This document shows positions 31,936 to 42,800 of a stretch of DNA of 64,000 nucleotides, piece by piece. The DNA comes from Macrotis lagotis (lineage: Eukaryota; Chordata; Mammalia; Peramelemorphia; Peramelidae). The notes beneath the pieces are model-generated. The model saw only the letters and a program-made list of their open reading frames with translations. It was not told where the DNA came from and searched no databases. Every line of letters starts with the position of its first letter. Positions within the stretch are counted from its first letter, which is position 1. The stretch spans positions 3,051,378-3,115,377 of the forward strand of contig NC_133663.1 of assembly GCF_037893015.1 (NCBI RefSeq), in the 5' to 3' direction. Position numbers and translations under genes: made by a program.

Positions 31936-34130
31936 CCATCTATTTTGACAACTTGCTTCCTCTAAGTGAGGGGACTATTTTTCCACTCATTTTCTAAGGA
32001 ATCTCCAGGCCCTTCTGTCTCTCCCCTGCCCCACCTAATGGATCTTCTGGGCCTTTGGGGGTTACTTTAGAGCCTGGAAGCTTGAACTTCAGGGATGGGA
32101 GGACCACCTTGACTCCACCAGTTGCATTTTGTTCTTTGGAGAGTTTGAAAGGGGGCAACAGTCCCTGAGCACCACCTTGTGGCCCTTCTAAGAACACATT
32201 CAATGACTCAAGAACAGGACACCAGAAACTCCAGGGAATGTCCCTTAGAGGTCACTGAAGGAAAGGGAAGAACAGGGAAAGGAAATGGAAAACTGGGGCT
32301 GAACTCCCATGCTTTTCTTTCTTCAGTTGGGGCAACAATGAAGTTCTTTCTTCAACTGGAGTATTCCTCCTCCTCCTCTTCTTCCTCCTCCTCCCTTTTC
32401 TTCTTCTTCCTCCTCCTCGGCCTCCTAACATCTGAGTTATTTGGGACACTAGGGTTGGTTGGTCAGTTCGCTCCTCTGGCCAAGGTGTGGGCCATGGGTG
32501 GTAGTGACCTGATGGCTATCTTCAGAAGCTCAGCTCCCTGGCCTGGCCTCCAGGCATTGGATGCTGTTTTCAGTCTTGTATAAGAGAAGACTCATAACAG
32601 AGCACTCTGCTTCTATTGATGGGGGGGGAGGGGAAAGCAGCAAACTGCTGCCCAGTGGGCTGGGCTGTTTTGAAGCAGAGAGGTTGCTCCCTAAGTCTCA
32701 AGATGGGGGGGGCAGAGTCCGGCTTCTTTTTGAGCCACCAGTCCTGAGTTTTGGGAGTTCAGGCTCCCAATCCAGGCCAGTGTCCCCAGCACTTGTCTTG
32801 GCATGGATGCCCTCGACCAAGGGATTGGGTTAGTTCCTAGTGGGAGGAATTTCTTCTCACCCACAGGAGAATGCCACTGGTCTCCATGGTCCTTCCTGAC
32901 CTCCTGTGGTTACAAGGCTTCAAGAAGGCACCCTCTGCTAGAAGCCTGGGTGCCTAGCAGGCAGTCTTTGCCAAGGAAGAAGTCTAGGCATTGGGAAGTA
33001 AGGGAAGACAAGGGTTAATGTGGCAACTGCCCAAGGACTCAGCCATCATCAAGCCAACCTTGCTGACCAACATCTCAAGCACCTCCCTAGCAATAGCAGA
33101 GGAGCCCATTCCCCATGGAATCAGCTCTGTGGAGAACACACCATTTCCCATTCCCTCAGTTCACCTCAGCTCTCCTCACTTTGACTTGCAAACGTTGGCC
33201 CCTTGTGAGGTTTTCATTAGCTTTGATCAGTTGATCTAGAGATATAGGAAAGTCAAGGACATGGGCAAAGGACACTTACCCAGAGAGTCTATGACCCAAT
33301 GGCTCATATTTCATTGAGGTAGTGAGTGACCTTAGAGCCCAGCTACCTGGTGACCTTCTCTCTCTGGAACACGGTGGAGAATCAGAAATCCCAACCTGAG
33401 GGTCATTCAGCACTAGGAGTTGCCTGGACCTGCTTGGAGATCCAGCATTGTGTGAACTCAGCACATGTGCCTTCGTTGATGTGCATCATGAGTATCTTGA
33501 ATCATCAGAAGAAGGGAAAGCCAGGTTTAGTCTTCCAAGCCATCTAATGTGGTCATAATTTAAACCAAACAATACTTACATGGCTAAATCCTGTTATCCC
33601 AAACAGCTCATTCCTAGAGGGTTCTAGATGCATGAGATCATACTGAACTTATCATGAATTCCCTCACTTCCCTTTCCCCAACCCAGACAAATATGCCAAC
33701 ATGATGATGTAATTAGGTTAAGGGTACCTGTGGGTCAGGAGTAAGGATCTTCTTATTCTCATTCACTTTCTCTATATTCTTGAGGCTTTCTGTCTCTGAT
33801 GCACAGGATGGAGAAATATAGCTACCTCTCAATCATCAAATTTGTGGGTCACCCAGATTTCTCCTCTTGTTGCCCACCTCCTATTTCCCTTTGCAATGTC
33901 TCCACGCACAAGGGCTAGACTGGTAAGTACAAGGGCTCCATTACCCCTCTCCCCATCCCAGCCTTTGGCTGAGGCACAAGCAGGCCATCTCTATTCTGCC
34001 TGAACTGAAGGGAAAGCTTGGAAGGACTGAAGAGAATGAAAGTGGGCTTTAGAAGACACCATATATGTTTGGTGAATGAATGAATGAATGAATGACTGAA
34101 AAAGGGCTACAGGTTAAATCACTCAATGGA
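31936..34130. other. Intergenic, no gene seen
   Basis: Contains a CCT/CTT microsatellite at 32364-32419 and a (GAAT)n run at 34073-34095; the rest is unique-looking. No protein-like frame with family resemblance was found. Confidence 0.5.
32364..32419. repeat. (CCT/CTT)n microsatellite
   Basis: Trinucleotide CT repeat. The poly-Ser frame on the + strand (from 32179) is its by-product. Confidence 0.9.
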
Positions 34131-34134
34131 GAAC

Positions 34135-34300
34135 TCTTCGGAGTTGTGTGGTACTGGATTTTTTCTTGATGCTATGTTTCCCTTGGGCATAAAAGATCTA
34201 AAAACATCTTGCACAAATTCCTTCCCCTCTGGGCCTCAGTTTCTTCATCTGTAAAGTGAAGGGTGTAATTTATGGTTTCTAAGTTCCTTTCATCTCTCAA
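34135..34300 (+). mobile_element. MIR-type SINE 3' fragment
   Basis: 'TTCCTTCCCCTCTGGGCCTCAG' and 'TTTCTTCATCTGTAAAGTGAAG' are MIR 3' blocks. Confidence 0.6.
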
Positions 34301-34399
34301 ACTCACAACCTTAGTTTCTCATGAGGTTCATAAACAAATGAAAGCATGCTAGGGCCATGAACACACTCTCCCTACCTCTCCTTTTCCTGGAACTTGTGT

Positions 34400-34585
34400 T
34401 TTTTGAGGCAAATGGAGGAATTTAAGAAGATCTGAGTTCAGATTCAACTAGCTTCATGAATACATCACTTTGTCTCTCTGGGCCTCAGTTTCCTCCTCTG
34501 TAAAATAAGGATAATAATGGCATCCAGCCATTATTTTGGGATTGAAATGAAGTGCTTTGTAAACCTTCTAGAACTTCATAACTGT
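34400..34585 (+). mobile_element. MIR/THER1-type SINE
   Basis: 'AGATCTGAGTTCAGATTCAAC', 'TCTGGGCCTCAGTTTCCTCC', 'GTAAAATAAGGATAATAATGGC' and 'GAAGTGCTTTGTAAACC' occur in order. Confidence 0.75.
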
Positions 34586-34839
34586 CAGTTGGTCCTGGTG
34601 GGTAAGGATGAGTGATCTGAGTCCAGGTGGTTTGAGGAAACTAGCAGAAAAAGCTGAGATGAGAGCTAAGGTAAGGGCTCAAAAGTTGGATTTTGAGCTT
34701 TCCAGGAATGAGGAGGTGAGGGCCATCTGCAGCCTGGTGTTCAGTTCTGTTTACTTCATTGAGAAAGGAAGGAAACAAATACCTTCCATGAGCCAGTCCT
34801 CTACGAATATTATCTGAGAATCATGGATAGGGAGTGAGA

Positions 34840-34995
34840 AAGCATTTCAGAGACCATCTGTACAAACTTCATTCATTGTTTTACAGATGGGGAAATTGAG
34901 ATCTGGGGAGTTATATGACTTGCCTAAGATCATTACACATAGGTAATGATCATCAGAGATGGGATTTGAACCCAGGGTCAATATTCCTCCCATTG
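34840..34995 (-). mobile_element. MIR/THER1-type SINE, antisense
   Basis: 'TTTTACAGATGGGGAAATTGAG', 'TATATGACTTGCCTAAGATC' and 'GATGGGATTTGAACCCAGGG' mark an antisense copy. Confidence 0.75.
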
Positions 34996-35014
34996 TACAT
35001 TTATAAACTCAAGA

Positions 35015-35450
35015 GTCCAAGAGGATGGCCAGGATGATAAAGGTCCTTGAGTCTGGGATATGTGAGGATCCATTGAAAGAACTTAGGTTCCTCGATTTGA
35101 AAAGGGGAAGACTCTGGAGGAACATGAGAGTTGTCTTCAGTGATTTCAAGGGATGTCACTTAGACAAGATATATTCCATCTGGCCCCAGGGGGCAAGACT
35201 TGGAGCTGCAGAGATGTGTGTGTGTGTGTGTGTGTATGTGTAGCTGCATAGTGGCAGATTGTGGCTGGATGTGGGGTGCTTTCTGATAAAGGGAGCTGCC
35301 CCAGTGGGCAGTGGACTGTCTTGGGAGTGGTGTTCAGGAGAAGTTGGAGGATCACTTTGGGGGAAAGCTGTAAGGGACTTTTGTTCAGGTACAAGTCCAA
35401 CTGATGACTGCTGAGGTCCCTCCCAGCCCTGAGATCCTGGGATTCAGGAC
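35015..35450 (+). mobile_element. L3/CR1 LINE 3' fragment with internal (TG)n
   Basis: 'GATGGCCAGGATGATAAAGG', 'GTTGTCTTCAGTGATTTCAAGG', 'TCTGGCCCCAGGGGGCAAGA' and the end 'GAGGTCCCTCCCAGCCCTGAGATCC' follow the L3/CR1 order. A (TG)n microsatellite interrupts at 35215-35241. Confidence 0.7.
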
Positions 35451-36224
35451 CTGGAGGCTTCTTGAAGCTTTGACTTGGAAGATGGTGGAGCAGAACCCTA
35501 AAGAATGCTGGGAGTCAGAGTCTCCTGGGAGGGGGTCAGGTCATGGCGGAAGCCTGACCGCCAAGTAATCATTAGGAAAGATGGATGGAGAGGAGGCAGC
35601 CGAGCCCCAGGCAGAGGGAGCCAGCCTGGACTGCCATTTCAGGGCTGTAATTTATGGCCTAACGGGACCCTTCATAATGAGACTGCCAGCCTTGTGTAAG
35701 CTGACCTGCTTCCTCATGGCCTGCAGCCTCTTGCACTCTCATCACTCACTAGGAGGAAGCTCAGCTTTCCAGAGACAGGGTCCAGGTATGAGACATGTGG
35801 AGGCGGGAGCCCAGGGTGAGAATAGAAATAGTTGCTTTTTCTTGCCAGATGATCTAATGAGTCAAATATGGGATTCTGCAATATGTTTATATGCTTACAT
35901 GCATGCATCATATAGAAATATGTGATGTCTCCATATTTGACTTTGGGTGGCTACATTAAACCTCTTTTGTGGAAAACATGGGTCATTTTGTTTGCAGCCC
36001 TCAAGAATCTTGGATTGCCCATGGAGGGTATGCTCCCTCCACGATGTACCCACCTCGGTTCCCTGGGTCATCTCTCGGTTGGCATCCTCTTTGGCTTCTC
36101 ATAGGAACTCAGACAGATGATGCCTCATGGCTGTGTAGTGGTTAACAGTCGGTTGCCACGTCTTCTTTCATCCTCACATGCCTACACACAAAGGACTCTG
36201 TGTGATAGGGAGGGCAGGGATCAA

Positions 36225-36370
36225 CCTTCTTTTACAGATGAGAGTGTCGTGAGGTTTGGAAGCCAGAGACCTGCCATTTATTAGCTTGGCTGATTCTGGG
36301 CAAATCCCTTTACTTCTAGAAACTCGGGGTTTTCCATCTCTAGAATCAAGAGGATGGATGAGGTGAGTTT
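36225..36370. mobile_element. MIR fragments
   Basis: 'CTTCTTTTACAGATGAGAGTG' (antisense) is followed by '(TTAGCTTGGCTGATTCTGGGCAAATCCC)'-like text (sense). Two short diverged pieces, boundaries approximate. Confidence 0.4.
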
Positions 36371-36769
36371 TGAAATCTTGGCCAGTCCACTTTGTGCTTA
36401 GGTGACTTGTCCAAGGTCACATGGGCTGTCCTTGTTAGAGTGAGGACAGGGAAACTGAAGGCTTGTTTCAGGATGATGTGTACCTTCTCTCTCTGGAAGG
36501 ACCCATGTCTCACTGTATCCACAGAAACCCATCCATCCTGATAGCCCTGCTGGCTCCAGGTCAATTGACAAACATTCAGAAAGGTTGTAATAACTTGGAA
36601 CTGCAGGCAGGATCATCAAAGACTCTGGATAAAATACTGGTTTTCTGTCCCAGTGTTCTTTTTGGACTATTTTTCTTATATAACACTTTATAATAATTAG
36701 CCTATTTTAAGCTCCTGGCAATAAGTTTCTTCCCGTCTAGCTTCTCTGTCTCCTTTTTCAGTGACTGTA

Positions 36770-36960
36770 GGGTTGTAGTTCAGTCATTCAACTCTCTGAT
36801 TCCATTTAGAGTTTCCTTAATAGAAGTCCTGGAATGGATTGCCATTTCTTTCTCCAATTCATTTTACAGATAAGGAAACAGAGGCAAACATGCCAAAATG
36901 ACTTGCTCAGGGTCACACAGCTAGTGTCTGGGGCTGGATGTGAGTAGTCTAACCACACTG
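36770..36960 (-). mobile_element. Mar1-type SINE, antisense
   Basis: 'GGAATGGATTGCCATTTC', 'TTCATTTTACAGATAAGGAAAC', 'ACTTGCTCAGGGTCACACAG' and 'CTAGTGTCTGGGGCTGGATG' are the antisense Mar1-type landmarks, including the 'ATGGCAATCCA' tail module. Confidence 0.7.
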
Positions 36961-37504
36961 CTATCTAAGGAGTTTATGTGAAATGAAAAGTTATGATGCT
37001 GATCACGTTAAGCCCTCGGTCAGAGATTCCTTGCATTCAGATCAAGGGTTGGCTCTCCTACTTAATTTACATTTATCTCTAGCTGACCCTTTGTGGTTGA
37101 AGCAAACTTCAGATTACTGAAAACATTTGGGCAAAGAAACAGAGTATATTATGGGGCTAGTGAGTAGGTAGGTCTACTCTCATATGGGGATTTGGGGAAC
37201 TAATTGCCAGATTCGGCCCCCTAATGGCCCTCTGGAGATACAGCCAGTTTAATAACCCAAAACCTGATGCTCCTCCATCAGTGGGTCATAGCCAACAACT
37301 CAGTGTTTGTGGTCCCCTGGGACATAATTCCTTAGAGATACTTAGAGGTGTCTGCAGAAACTGTGACAGTGGATCCTTGCCCTGAGGACCCCCACTCAGA
37401 GCCAGGGAGATGACCCAGGAAGTCAACCTGAGAGGATGCGTTGTTGGGGTTACTCTGTTAAATAGTATTAAAAAAGACCTGAGGCTTCATCTGTATTTTT
37501 AACA

Positions 37505-37830
37505 AAAGGGTTAGTTTGAACTGCATTCATTCAGTCAATGGATCGATTGATGCATCAATTGATGTTATGAAGGAAATGCCAAGGCGATGAGTTTTCATTT
37601 TTTCTCTGAGGCAGTGGGGAGACCCCGAAGATATCTGAGGCGAGAGAATGTGGTGATATGGACAGAAGAGCATCTTAGGAAAATTAATTTGGCAACTGTG
37701 CAGGGGGTTGAATGGGGGGAAGTTGATGAGGGTGCTGGAGTGAGTGGAAAGAAGGGGAAAGGAGAAATCGGCAGGATGGGAGATGGGGGGAGGGAGGCAG
37801 CGGAAGAGAAGGGGAGAAGTCAAGCTATGA
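37505..37830 (-). mobile_element. L2 LINE fragment, antisense
   Basis: 'CATTCATTCAGTCAATGGATC' resembles the L2 3' terminal repeat. 'GAAAATTAATTTGGCAACTG' near 37680 is an internal antisense L2 block. A 22-base near-palindrome lies at 37542-37563. Confidence 0.5.
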
Positions 37831-38159
37831 AGCAGGGTGGTAGAGGGTGCTGGCCCCCTAGATAGAAAGAAGTGTCCTGTTTGCACATGGGGCTCTGGAG
37901 ATGTTTCCCAGAGAGCCGGCTGGAGATGCATACCCTGCGGGTGGGAGGAGACTGGGGATAGAGCAATAGATGAGACTCAGAAGCACATTGGTGGCTACTT
38001 GGCGTCCCCTGAAATCTGAGGGCCATGACTGGGAACTGTCGCTCCTGTGACCTCGGGGGAATCATGCCTCCCCTTTGGGCTCAATCTCCTCGCCTGCAGG
38101 ATGAAGGAATCCAGGAATAATCTCTAGCGTCCTTTCTGGGGCCAAGCCCATCTGTGCTC

Positions 38160-38480
38160 CCCCACTTCCCTCATCAACCAAGTGGAGATCTCTCCGGAGC
38201 CCTGTGCTTTGGGGGGTCTGTCCACCTGTTCAGGAACACCTGCTCTGGGATGGGAGAAAGGCCGCCTCCTGCGGACGCATGCTGGAAGTGGCCACGAGGG
38301 GGCACTGCTGCACCGCCTGGACCACCAGCTGGCCCAAGGCTGGCCCGGCCGGCCGCCGCGCTGAGCTCCTCCTCCGCAGCATCCTCCTCCCCGGCCCCCC
38401 GGTCCCCGAATCCCAGGGCGGGGGCCCCGCTTGGGCAGGATCCAGGAGGCGGTGTGGCTGACGGGGTGGGCCGGCTCTGC
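38160..38480. promoter_or_regulatory. CpG-rich patch (small CpG island candidate)
   Basis: Several CpG dinucleotides cluster around 'GGCCGGCCGCCGCGCTGAG' (38347-38365), in an intergenic region otherwise poor in CpG. It holds the CTCF-like motif below and precedes a possible signal-peptide frame. No known gene starts here in mammals as far as I recall. Confidence 0.45.
38289..38307 (+). promoter_or_regulatory. CTCF-type insulator motif
   Basis: TGGCCACGAGGGGGCACTG matches the CTCF consensus (core CCACNAGGGGGC followed by A/G and C/G) at essentially every informative position. A CpG sits inside the core, so binding could be methylation-sensitive (inference). Confidence 0.6.
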
Positions 38481-38485
38481 TGAGG

Positions 38486-38647
38486 ATGCGGGTTCAGATC
38501 CTGCTTTTGTTCCTTTCTACTTGGGGAGCTTGGGGAGCCAAACAGCCCTGGGAGCTCCAGACAGGCTCTCCTTGTGCTCTCGGGTTCCTCCCAGCCCGCT
38601 GGTACCAGGCTAGCAGCTCCCCTGGAGGGGCGCGGTGGTGGGCAGAG
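38486..38647 (+). other. Hypothetical secreted-peptide first exon
   Basis: An ATG with A at -3 opens a 54-codon frame beginning MRVQILLLFLSTWGAWG, which has the shape of a signal peptide with an AWG|A-type cleavage site. The segment ends at a donor, GCAGAG|GTGAGG, in phase 0. A good acceptor (CTCCCCCTGCAG, ending 38886) would join 18 more codons and a stop at 38941, giving a 72-residue product. It matches nothing I know, and chance is a serious alternative. Confidence 0.2.
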
Positions 38648-39119
38648 GTGAGGAGGCTAGAGTGGGAGCCTGCCTCACCCCCTCCTCAACTCAGGATGCT
38701 TGGTTAAGGGCCCCCCTTCCTCCCAGGAAGGATGGATGCCTGCATGTCAGGACCCCAGCTGCTCCCTGGGAGGCTCCGAGGGGTCAGAGCCATGACCCAA
38801 ACTCGGAGGGGAAGGACTTGAGAAGGGAGTCCAAGCTGAGCCTCGCCCCCACTGACCTGCCCCCAGAGCGCCCTCTCCCCCTGCAGGCCTCCACCTCCCC
38901 TGTGGGAGTGCCCGGTCCCTGGTCACACAGTCTATGGGTCTGACTCATCTCCTACCCCCCAATAGAGCAGGGGCAGGATGGAGGCTGGGATGTGTCCCCA
39001 CTGTCCTGCATCCTAGGCCCCAGAGGGGGCTCTGGCTTCATCAGGGACAAGGGAGACTCTGCTGAGTCTGAAACCGCCTCTCCAGCCTGATTTCCGAAGG
39101 ACAAGTCCTCTTTGGCACG

Positions 39120-39240
39120 TCCATGCCTCCTTCCCCCCCTTTCCTCCCTCCCCTTCCTCCCCTCCTTCCTTTCCAGTCTTCTCTCATCCCCTGCAGCCCC
39201 CCCCTTCCCTGTTCTCTCTTATCTCCACCTCCATCTAGAA
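39120..39240. repeat. Pyrimidine-rich tract
   Basis: CCTT/CCTCC low-complexity sequence with homopolymeric C runs. It produces Ser/Pro/Leu frames that are not genes. Confidence 0.7.
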
Positions 39241-39639
39241 CCCATTTGGAACGGATGTCTTTTTCCAAGCCGGCAGCAGGAAAGAATGGAGCCTCTAGAG
39301 AACCCCCGCCCCCTGGCCATGTGTGCACGCGTGTCTTTGGGCGAGCATTCCTATGGAGGGAAGAGGGGGGAAGGTGTGGGAACAGTGCCAGTCTTCCCCC
39401 TCCCTGCCCCCCGCCCCACATGGGGGTCTAAGACCTAGCAAAGCCTTCAAGGGGAAAGCAGCCGGTTGTACCTTTAGGACCACGTCCTTTCAGACTTTGT
39501 TTCCCAAGTCTTAACATGGGACCACAGAGCGATGATTGCTTTTGAGAAACCCAGGTCAACGGACTCTTCATTCCCTGGGGAGGACGACTGTCTCTGAAGC
39601 TGCTGTTCCCTCTGCCAACAACACAGGGAGCCCAAAGGC

Positions 39640-39855
39640 TGTCCCGGAAGATACAGGTCAATGCACAGGAAAACCTTCCTCAGCAGGGGAGCTGTCCCAG
39701 TGTGGAGCAGGCTGCTTCAGGAGGCAGTAGCTGCCCCTCTCTAGGGGTCTGTGAGAGAGGTTGGATGAGCACTCGCTGTATATGTTAGAGAAGGACTTTC
39801 TTTCTCCGCTGGATTGGACTAAAGGCCACTGAGGTCTCTTCTAGCTCTCTATGAA
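39640..39855 (+). mobile_element. L3/CR1 LINE 3' fragment
   Basis: 'GGAAAACCTTCCTCAGCAGGGGAGCTGTCC' type text is followed by 'CAGGCTGCTTCAGGAGGCAG', 'GAGGTTGGATGAGCACTC' and 'GGCCACTGAGGTCTCTTC', matching the L3/CR1 3' block order. Confidence 0.65.
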
Positions 39856-40141
39856 GTGTGGCCAGCTGGTCAGCTAAGATGTGGGGCTGCAGGCTTGGTC
39901 CATGTGTTCAGCACCCCTTTGGAGAAAGGCCCTGAAATGCTAGCCAATGAATGGCTGGAAAGCCAGCTTGGTGAAGGGTCTGGGGGTCATGGCCCATGAG
40001 GAGCTGGCCATGGTGCCCTCGGGGATGGGGGGCTGGATGGGGATCTGAAGGGCTGCCAAGAGCCAAGTTAAGGCTCACTGAGGCTTGTACTTCTGCCTGT
40101 TGGCCCTGTGTCCATTGGATATGGTCTGTTTGCTCTAGCCC

Positions 40142-40163
40142 GTGTGTGTGTGTATGTGTGTGT
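40142..40163. repeat. (TG)n microsatellite
   Basis: Short interrupted GT repeat. Confidence 0.85.
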
Positions 40164-41059
40164 TGACATGTGTGATAGTGGATGTGTTTGCACATGTGTG
40201 TGAGAAAGGGGGGGCAGGCAGCAGGACTGAGGACACAGGCTGCGACTTCCAGATTTGGCCCCAGGTCACCCTGACCTCATGGGGTGGGGAGGGGAGAGGT
40301 GATGGCTACCTCAAGAGCCCAGCTGGGCCCCACATCTTCCCAGGCTCTTGAAGAATGATGTTCTCAGGGAGGTCAGCCTCCGAGGCTGATTTACTGCTGT
40401 TTGATGGAGAGAAGAGGCTTGTTCAGTCCTGCTGGAGGGGCTGGGGGACGCTAACGTCTACCTGCCTCCCACCATGAGTAACCCTGGGGAGCTCTGCCAA
40501 CTGCCCCCACATCATCTCAGATAAATGGGAGGAAACACATCGGCCCCACCCCCTCCAGATTTCTGATGGGAAGCTCTGGGTGATAAATACGTCAGTAGAG
40601 AGCTTTTTTTTTTTTCAACCAGGCTGCTTAGCACACACATGTGTGAGTCCAGATGTGACTTTATTGGTTGGGGAAGCAAAACCTTGGAGCTGGGCTGCGA
40701 TTTCCTGTATTGGAATAATGCCTTGTCATCAGGGGCCGATGCAAGGGGACCAGGCCAGGTGTGGACCTCGTGGGTGTCAGCACATAGTTACTGAGGTCTC
40801 CCTGGGGCTTCCAGGGAGCCACGCATGCTGGGACTCAGCAAGGGGGGATTGGCTCACGGACGGGGGAGGCTCTGACTTGGATGTTCTCACCAGTGAAGAC
40901 CCAGTGCCCAGGCCTGAGAAGGGCAGGGGTGGAAAGATGGGGGAGGGCTCCTTCCCATCTCTGGGCTCAGCCTTGAGGAATTTGGAAGGATGTTTTTTAG
41001 GATCCTGATTGAGGAAGAAGCCTTGGGGTGAACCTCTGTGCTATTATTCACAGAATCTA

Positions 41060-41800
41060 AGGGGTGGGAGGGACCCAAGGGAGCCTTGTCCAACCCCTAC
41101 CCCAAAGGAATCCCTACAGAAACCCAAGTGATAGGGGTGGCTAGGTGGTGCAGTGGATAAAGCACCAGCCTTGGAGTCAGGAGTACCTGGGTTCAAATCT
41201 GGTCTCAAACACTTAATAATTACCTAGCTGTGTGGCCTTGGGCAAGTCACTTAACCCCATTGCCTTGCAAAAACTAAAAAAAAAAAAAGAAACCCAAGTG
41301 ATGAGTGGCCCGCCAAGCCCAGTGAGCTGATCTCTGAGGGAGGGGGATCCCAGCCCACTCTGGGGTGGTCTGAGTACTTAGGAAGTCTTCCCCAGTGATG
41401 CTGAACCTCAATGGGTCACTCTCCCTCTGCTTCTGCTTCTCATTCTGCCCTCCAGAGCAGAGGGGAACAAGTCTGAGGTTCCTCCCTGAACATCCCTGAA
41501 TCACAAGCCCCAGGATCCTCTCCACTCCAGGATACATTTGTCCCATTCCTTCAGTCTGATTCTGATCTGGTTTTGGTTGCCCTCCTCTGGATGTTCAGCA
41601 ACTTATCAATGACTTCCTTAAACTGTGTCCAGGCCTCGGACATGGGCAGAGGACCGGGAGCAAACCTCCTTTTACGTGGAAGCTGGCACACAGCCCAACA
41701 TCAGAATCAGCTATTTTTGGCAGCAACACCGTACTACTGGGTCATACTGAGCTTGCAGCCCACGAGGACCTTCAGATAGTCTTCAGAACAGCTATTGTCT
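41060..41800 (-). mobile_element. L3/CR1 LINE, antisense, split by a SINE
   Basis: 'GGTGGGAGGGACCCAAGGGAGCC' and 'TGTCCAACCCCTACCCC' precede the SINE. After it come 'TCATTCTGCCCTCCAGAGCAG', 'GGTTGCCCTCCTCTGGATG', 'CAGCAACTTATCAATGACTTCC' and 'CATACTGAGCTTGCAGCCCAC', the standard antisense CR1/L3 series. Confidence 0.75.
41133..41287 (+). mobile_element. tRNA-derived marsupial SINE (WSINE1-like)
   Basis: Full-length copy: 'GGCTAGGTGGTGCAGTGG', 'CCTGGGTTCAAATCTGG', 'AATAATTACCTAGCTGTG', 'GGGCAAGTCACTTAACCCC', then an A-rich tail. It is flanked by a perfect 15-base target-site duplication, AGAAACCCAAGTGAT (41118-41132 and 41288-41302), and is inserted into the L3/CR1 relic. Confidence 0.95.
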
Positions 41801-42659
41801 CTTGAACCCAAAGGTTTCCTGACTCTGGGACCAGCTCTATAGCCATTAGACCTCCATGAAATGAAAGAATTAGGGTTGAAAGGGAGCTGAGTCCTCTCCC
41901 AGTTCCAAGGTTTCCAGCCTCTTCTGAGGTAGATCTGTTGTGAATTTCCCCCAAGGGGACCACTGCAGAGATAACAGCTAGCTTCTGCACACACTGGGTA
42001 AGGAGGAGATGGACAGGCAACTCTGAGAATGCCCGACATCTGGGCTCCACCACCAGGGATCCTGCCGTGAATGCCATGCCCGCTGAACTCTTGCCTTCCC
42101 AGGGGCTGAATAGAGCCAAAACTAGCCTGGGTCTTCTGGAGTGCCTGTTGGCCAAGCCGACTTCATCTTGGCTGGTGCCCTCCTCATATGGGGCTCTTGT
42201 AATTGAACCAACCAAGTCTCAATCCCCCGAACTATCTTCCTTTCATCTCCAAGTCACATTTTGAATTTATATTTAAAAAAACAACAGGCCAGGCACCAGC
42301 CAAAGTCACAGAGTTGTTGGTACCAAACACCCATTGCACCAGGAGGGGCCAAGAGAGACTTGTGGCCTAGAGGAGGAATTCCCAACGTGACAGGGAGCAG
42401 GGTGCCTACCCCATGCCAGGATGGTGGAGCCTAAACTGAGTCACCCCTGAAAACAAATGTTTTTAGCCCAAGCCTCCGGTAGGGCCTATGAATGTGCAAA
42501 GTTCTGGGGTCTAGGCTCCAGAGGATTCCTTGCCCTTCCCCTGATCTCACCCTGAGCATAGGCAAGAGACTGTATGAGTGAGCAGTCTGGGAAACCCAGC
42601 CAGATGACCAGCAGTCCTCAGTCTCAGAACTTCTCCTGAGTCTCAGTGGACAGACCTGG

Positions 42660-42800
42660 GAGATGGAAGAGAGCCCTGAATTGAGAGGTAGGAGACCAGG
42701 CTTCATGTCAGTCTTGGTTTCCTCATCTGTAAAACGGGGACATTTGCACCACCTTCCCCACACGACTGGGGTGAGTAAAGCCCTTCGGAAACTTGAAAGC
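42660..42800 (+). mobile_element. MIR/THER1-type SINE
   Basis: 'CAGTCTTGGTTTCCTCATCTG', 'TAAAACGGGGACATTTGC' and 'GTAAAGCCCTTCGGAAACTTG' give the 3' half of a CORE-SINE. Confidence 0.6.

Noticed and set aside
35181-35200. CTCF-like GGCCCCAGGGGGCA
   Set aside because: One base short of the CTCF spacing and it is part of the L3/CR1 consensus ('tggccccagagggca'), so not an independent signal.
41133-41200. tRNA-like A and B boxes
   Set aside because: They belong to the SINE head, as in the other copies; there is no intact cloverleaf tRNA gene.
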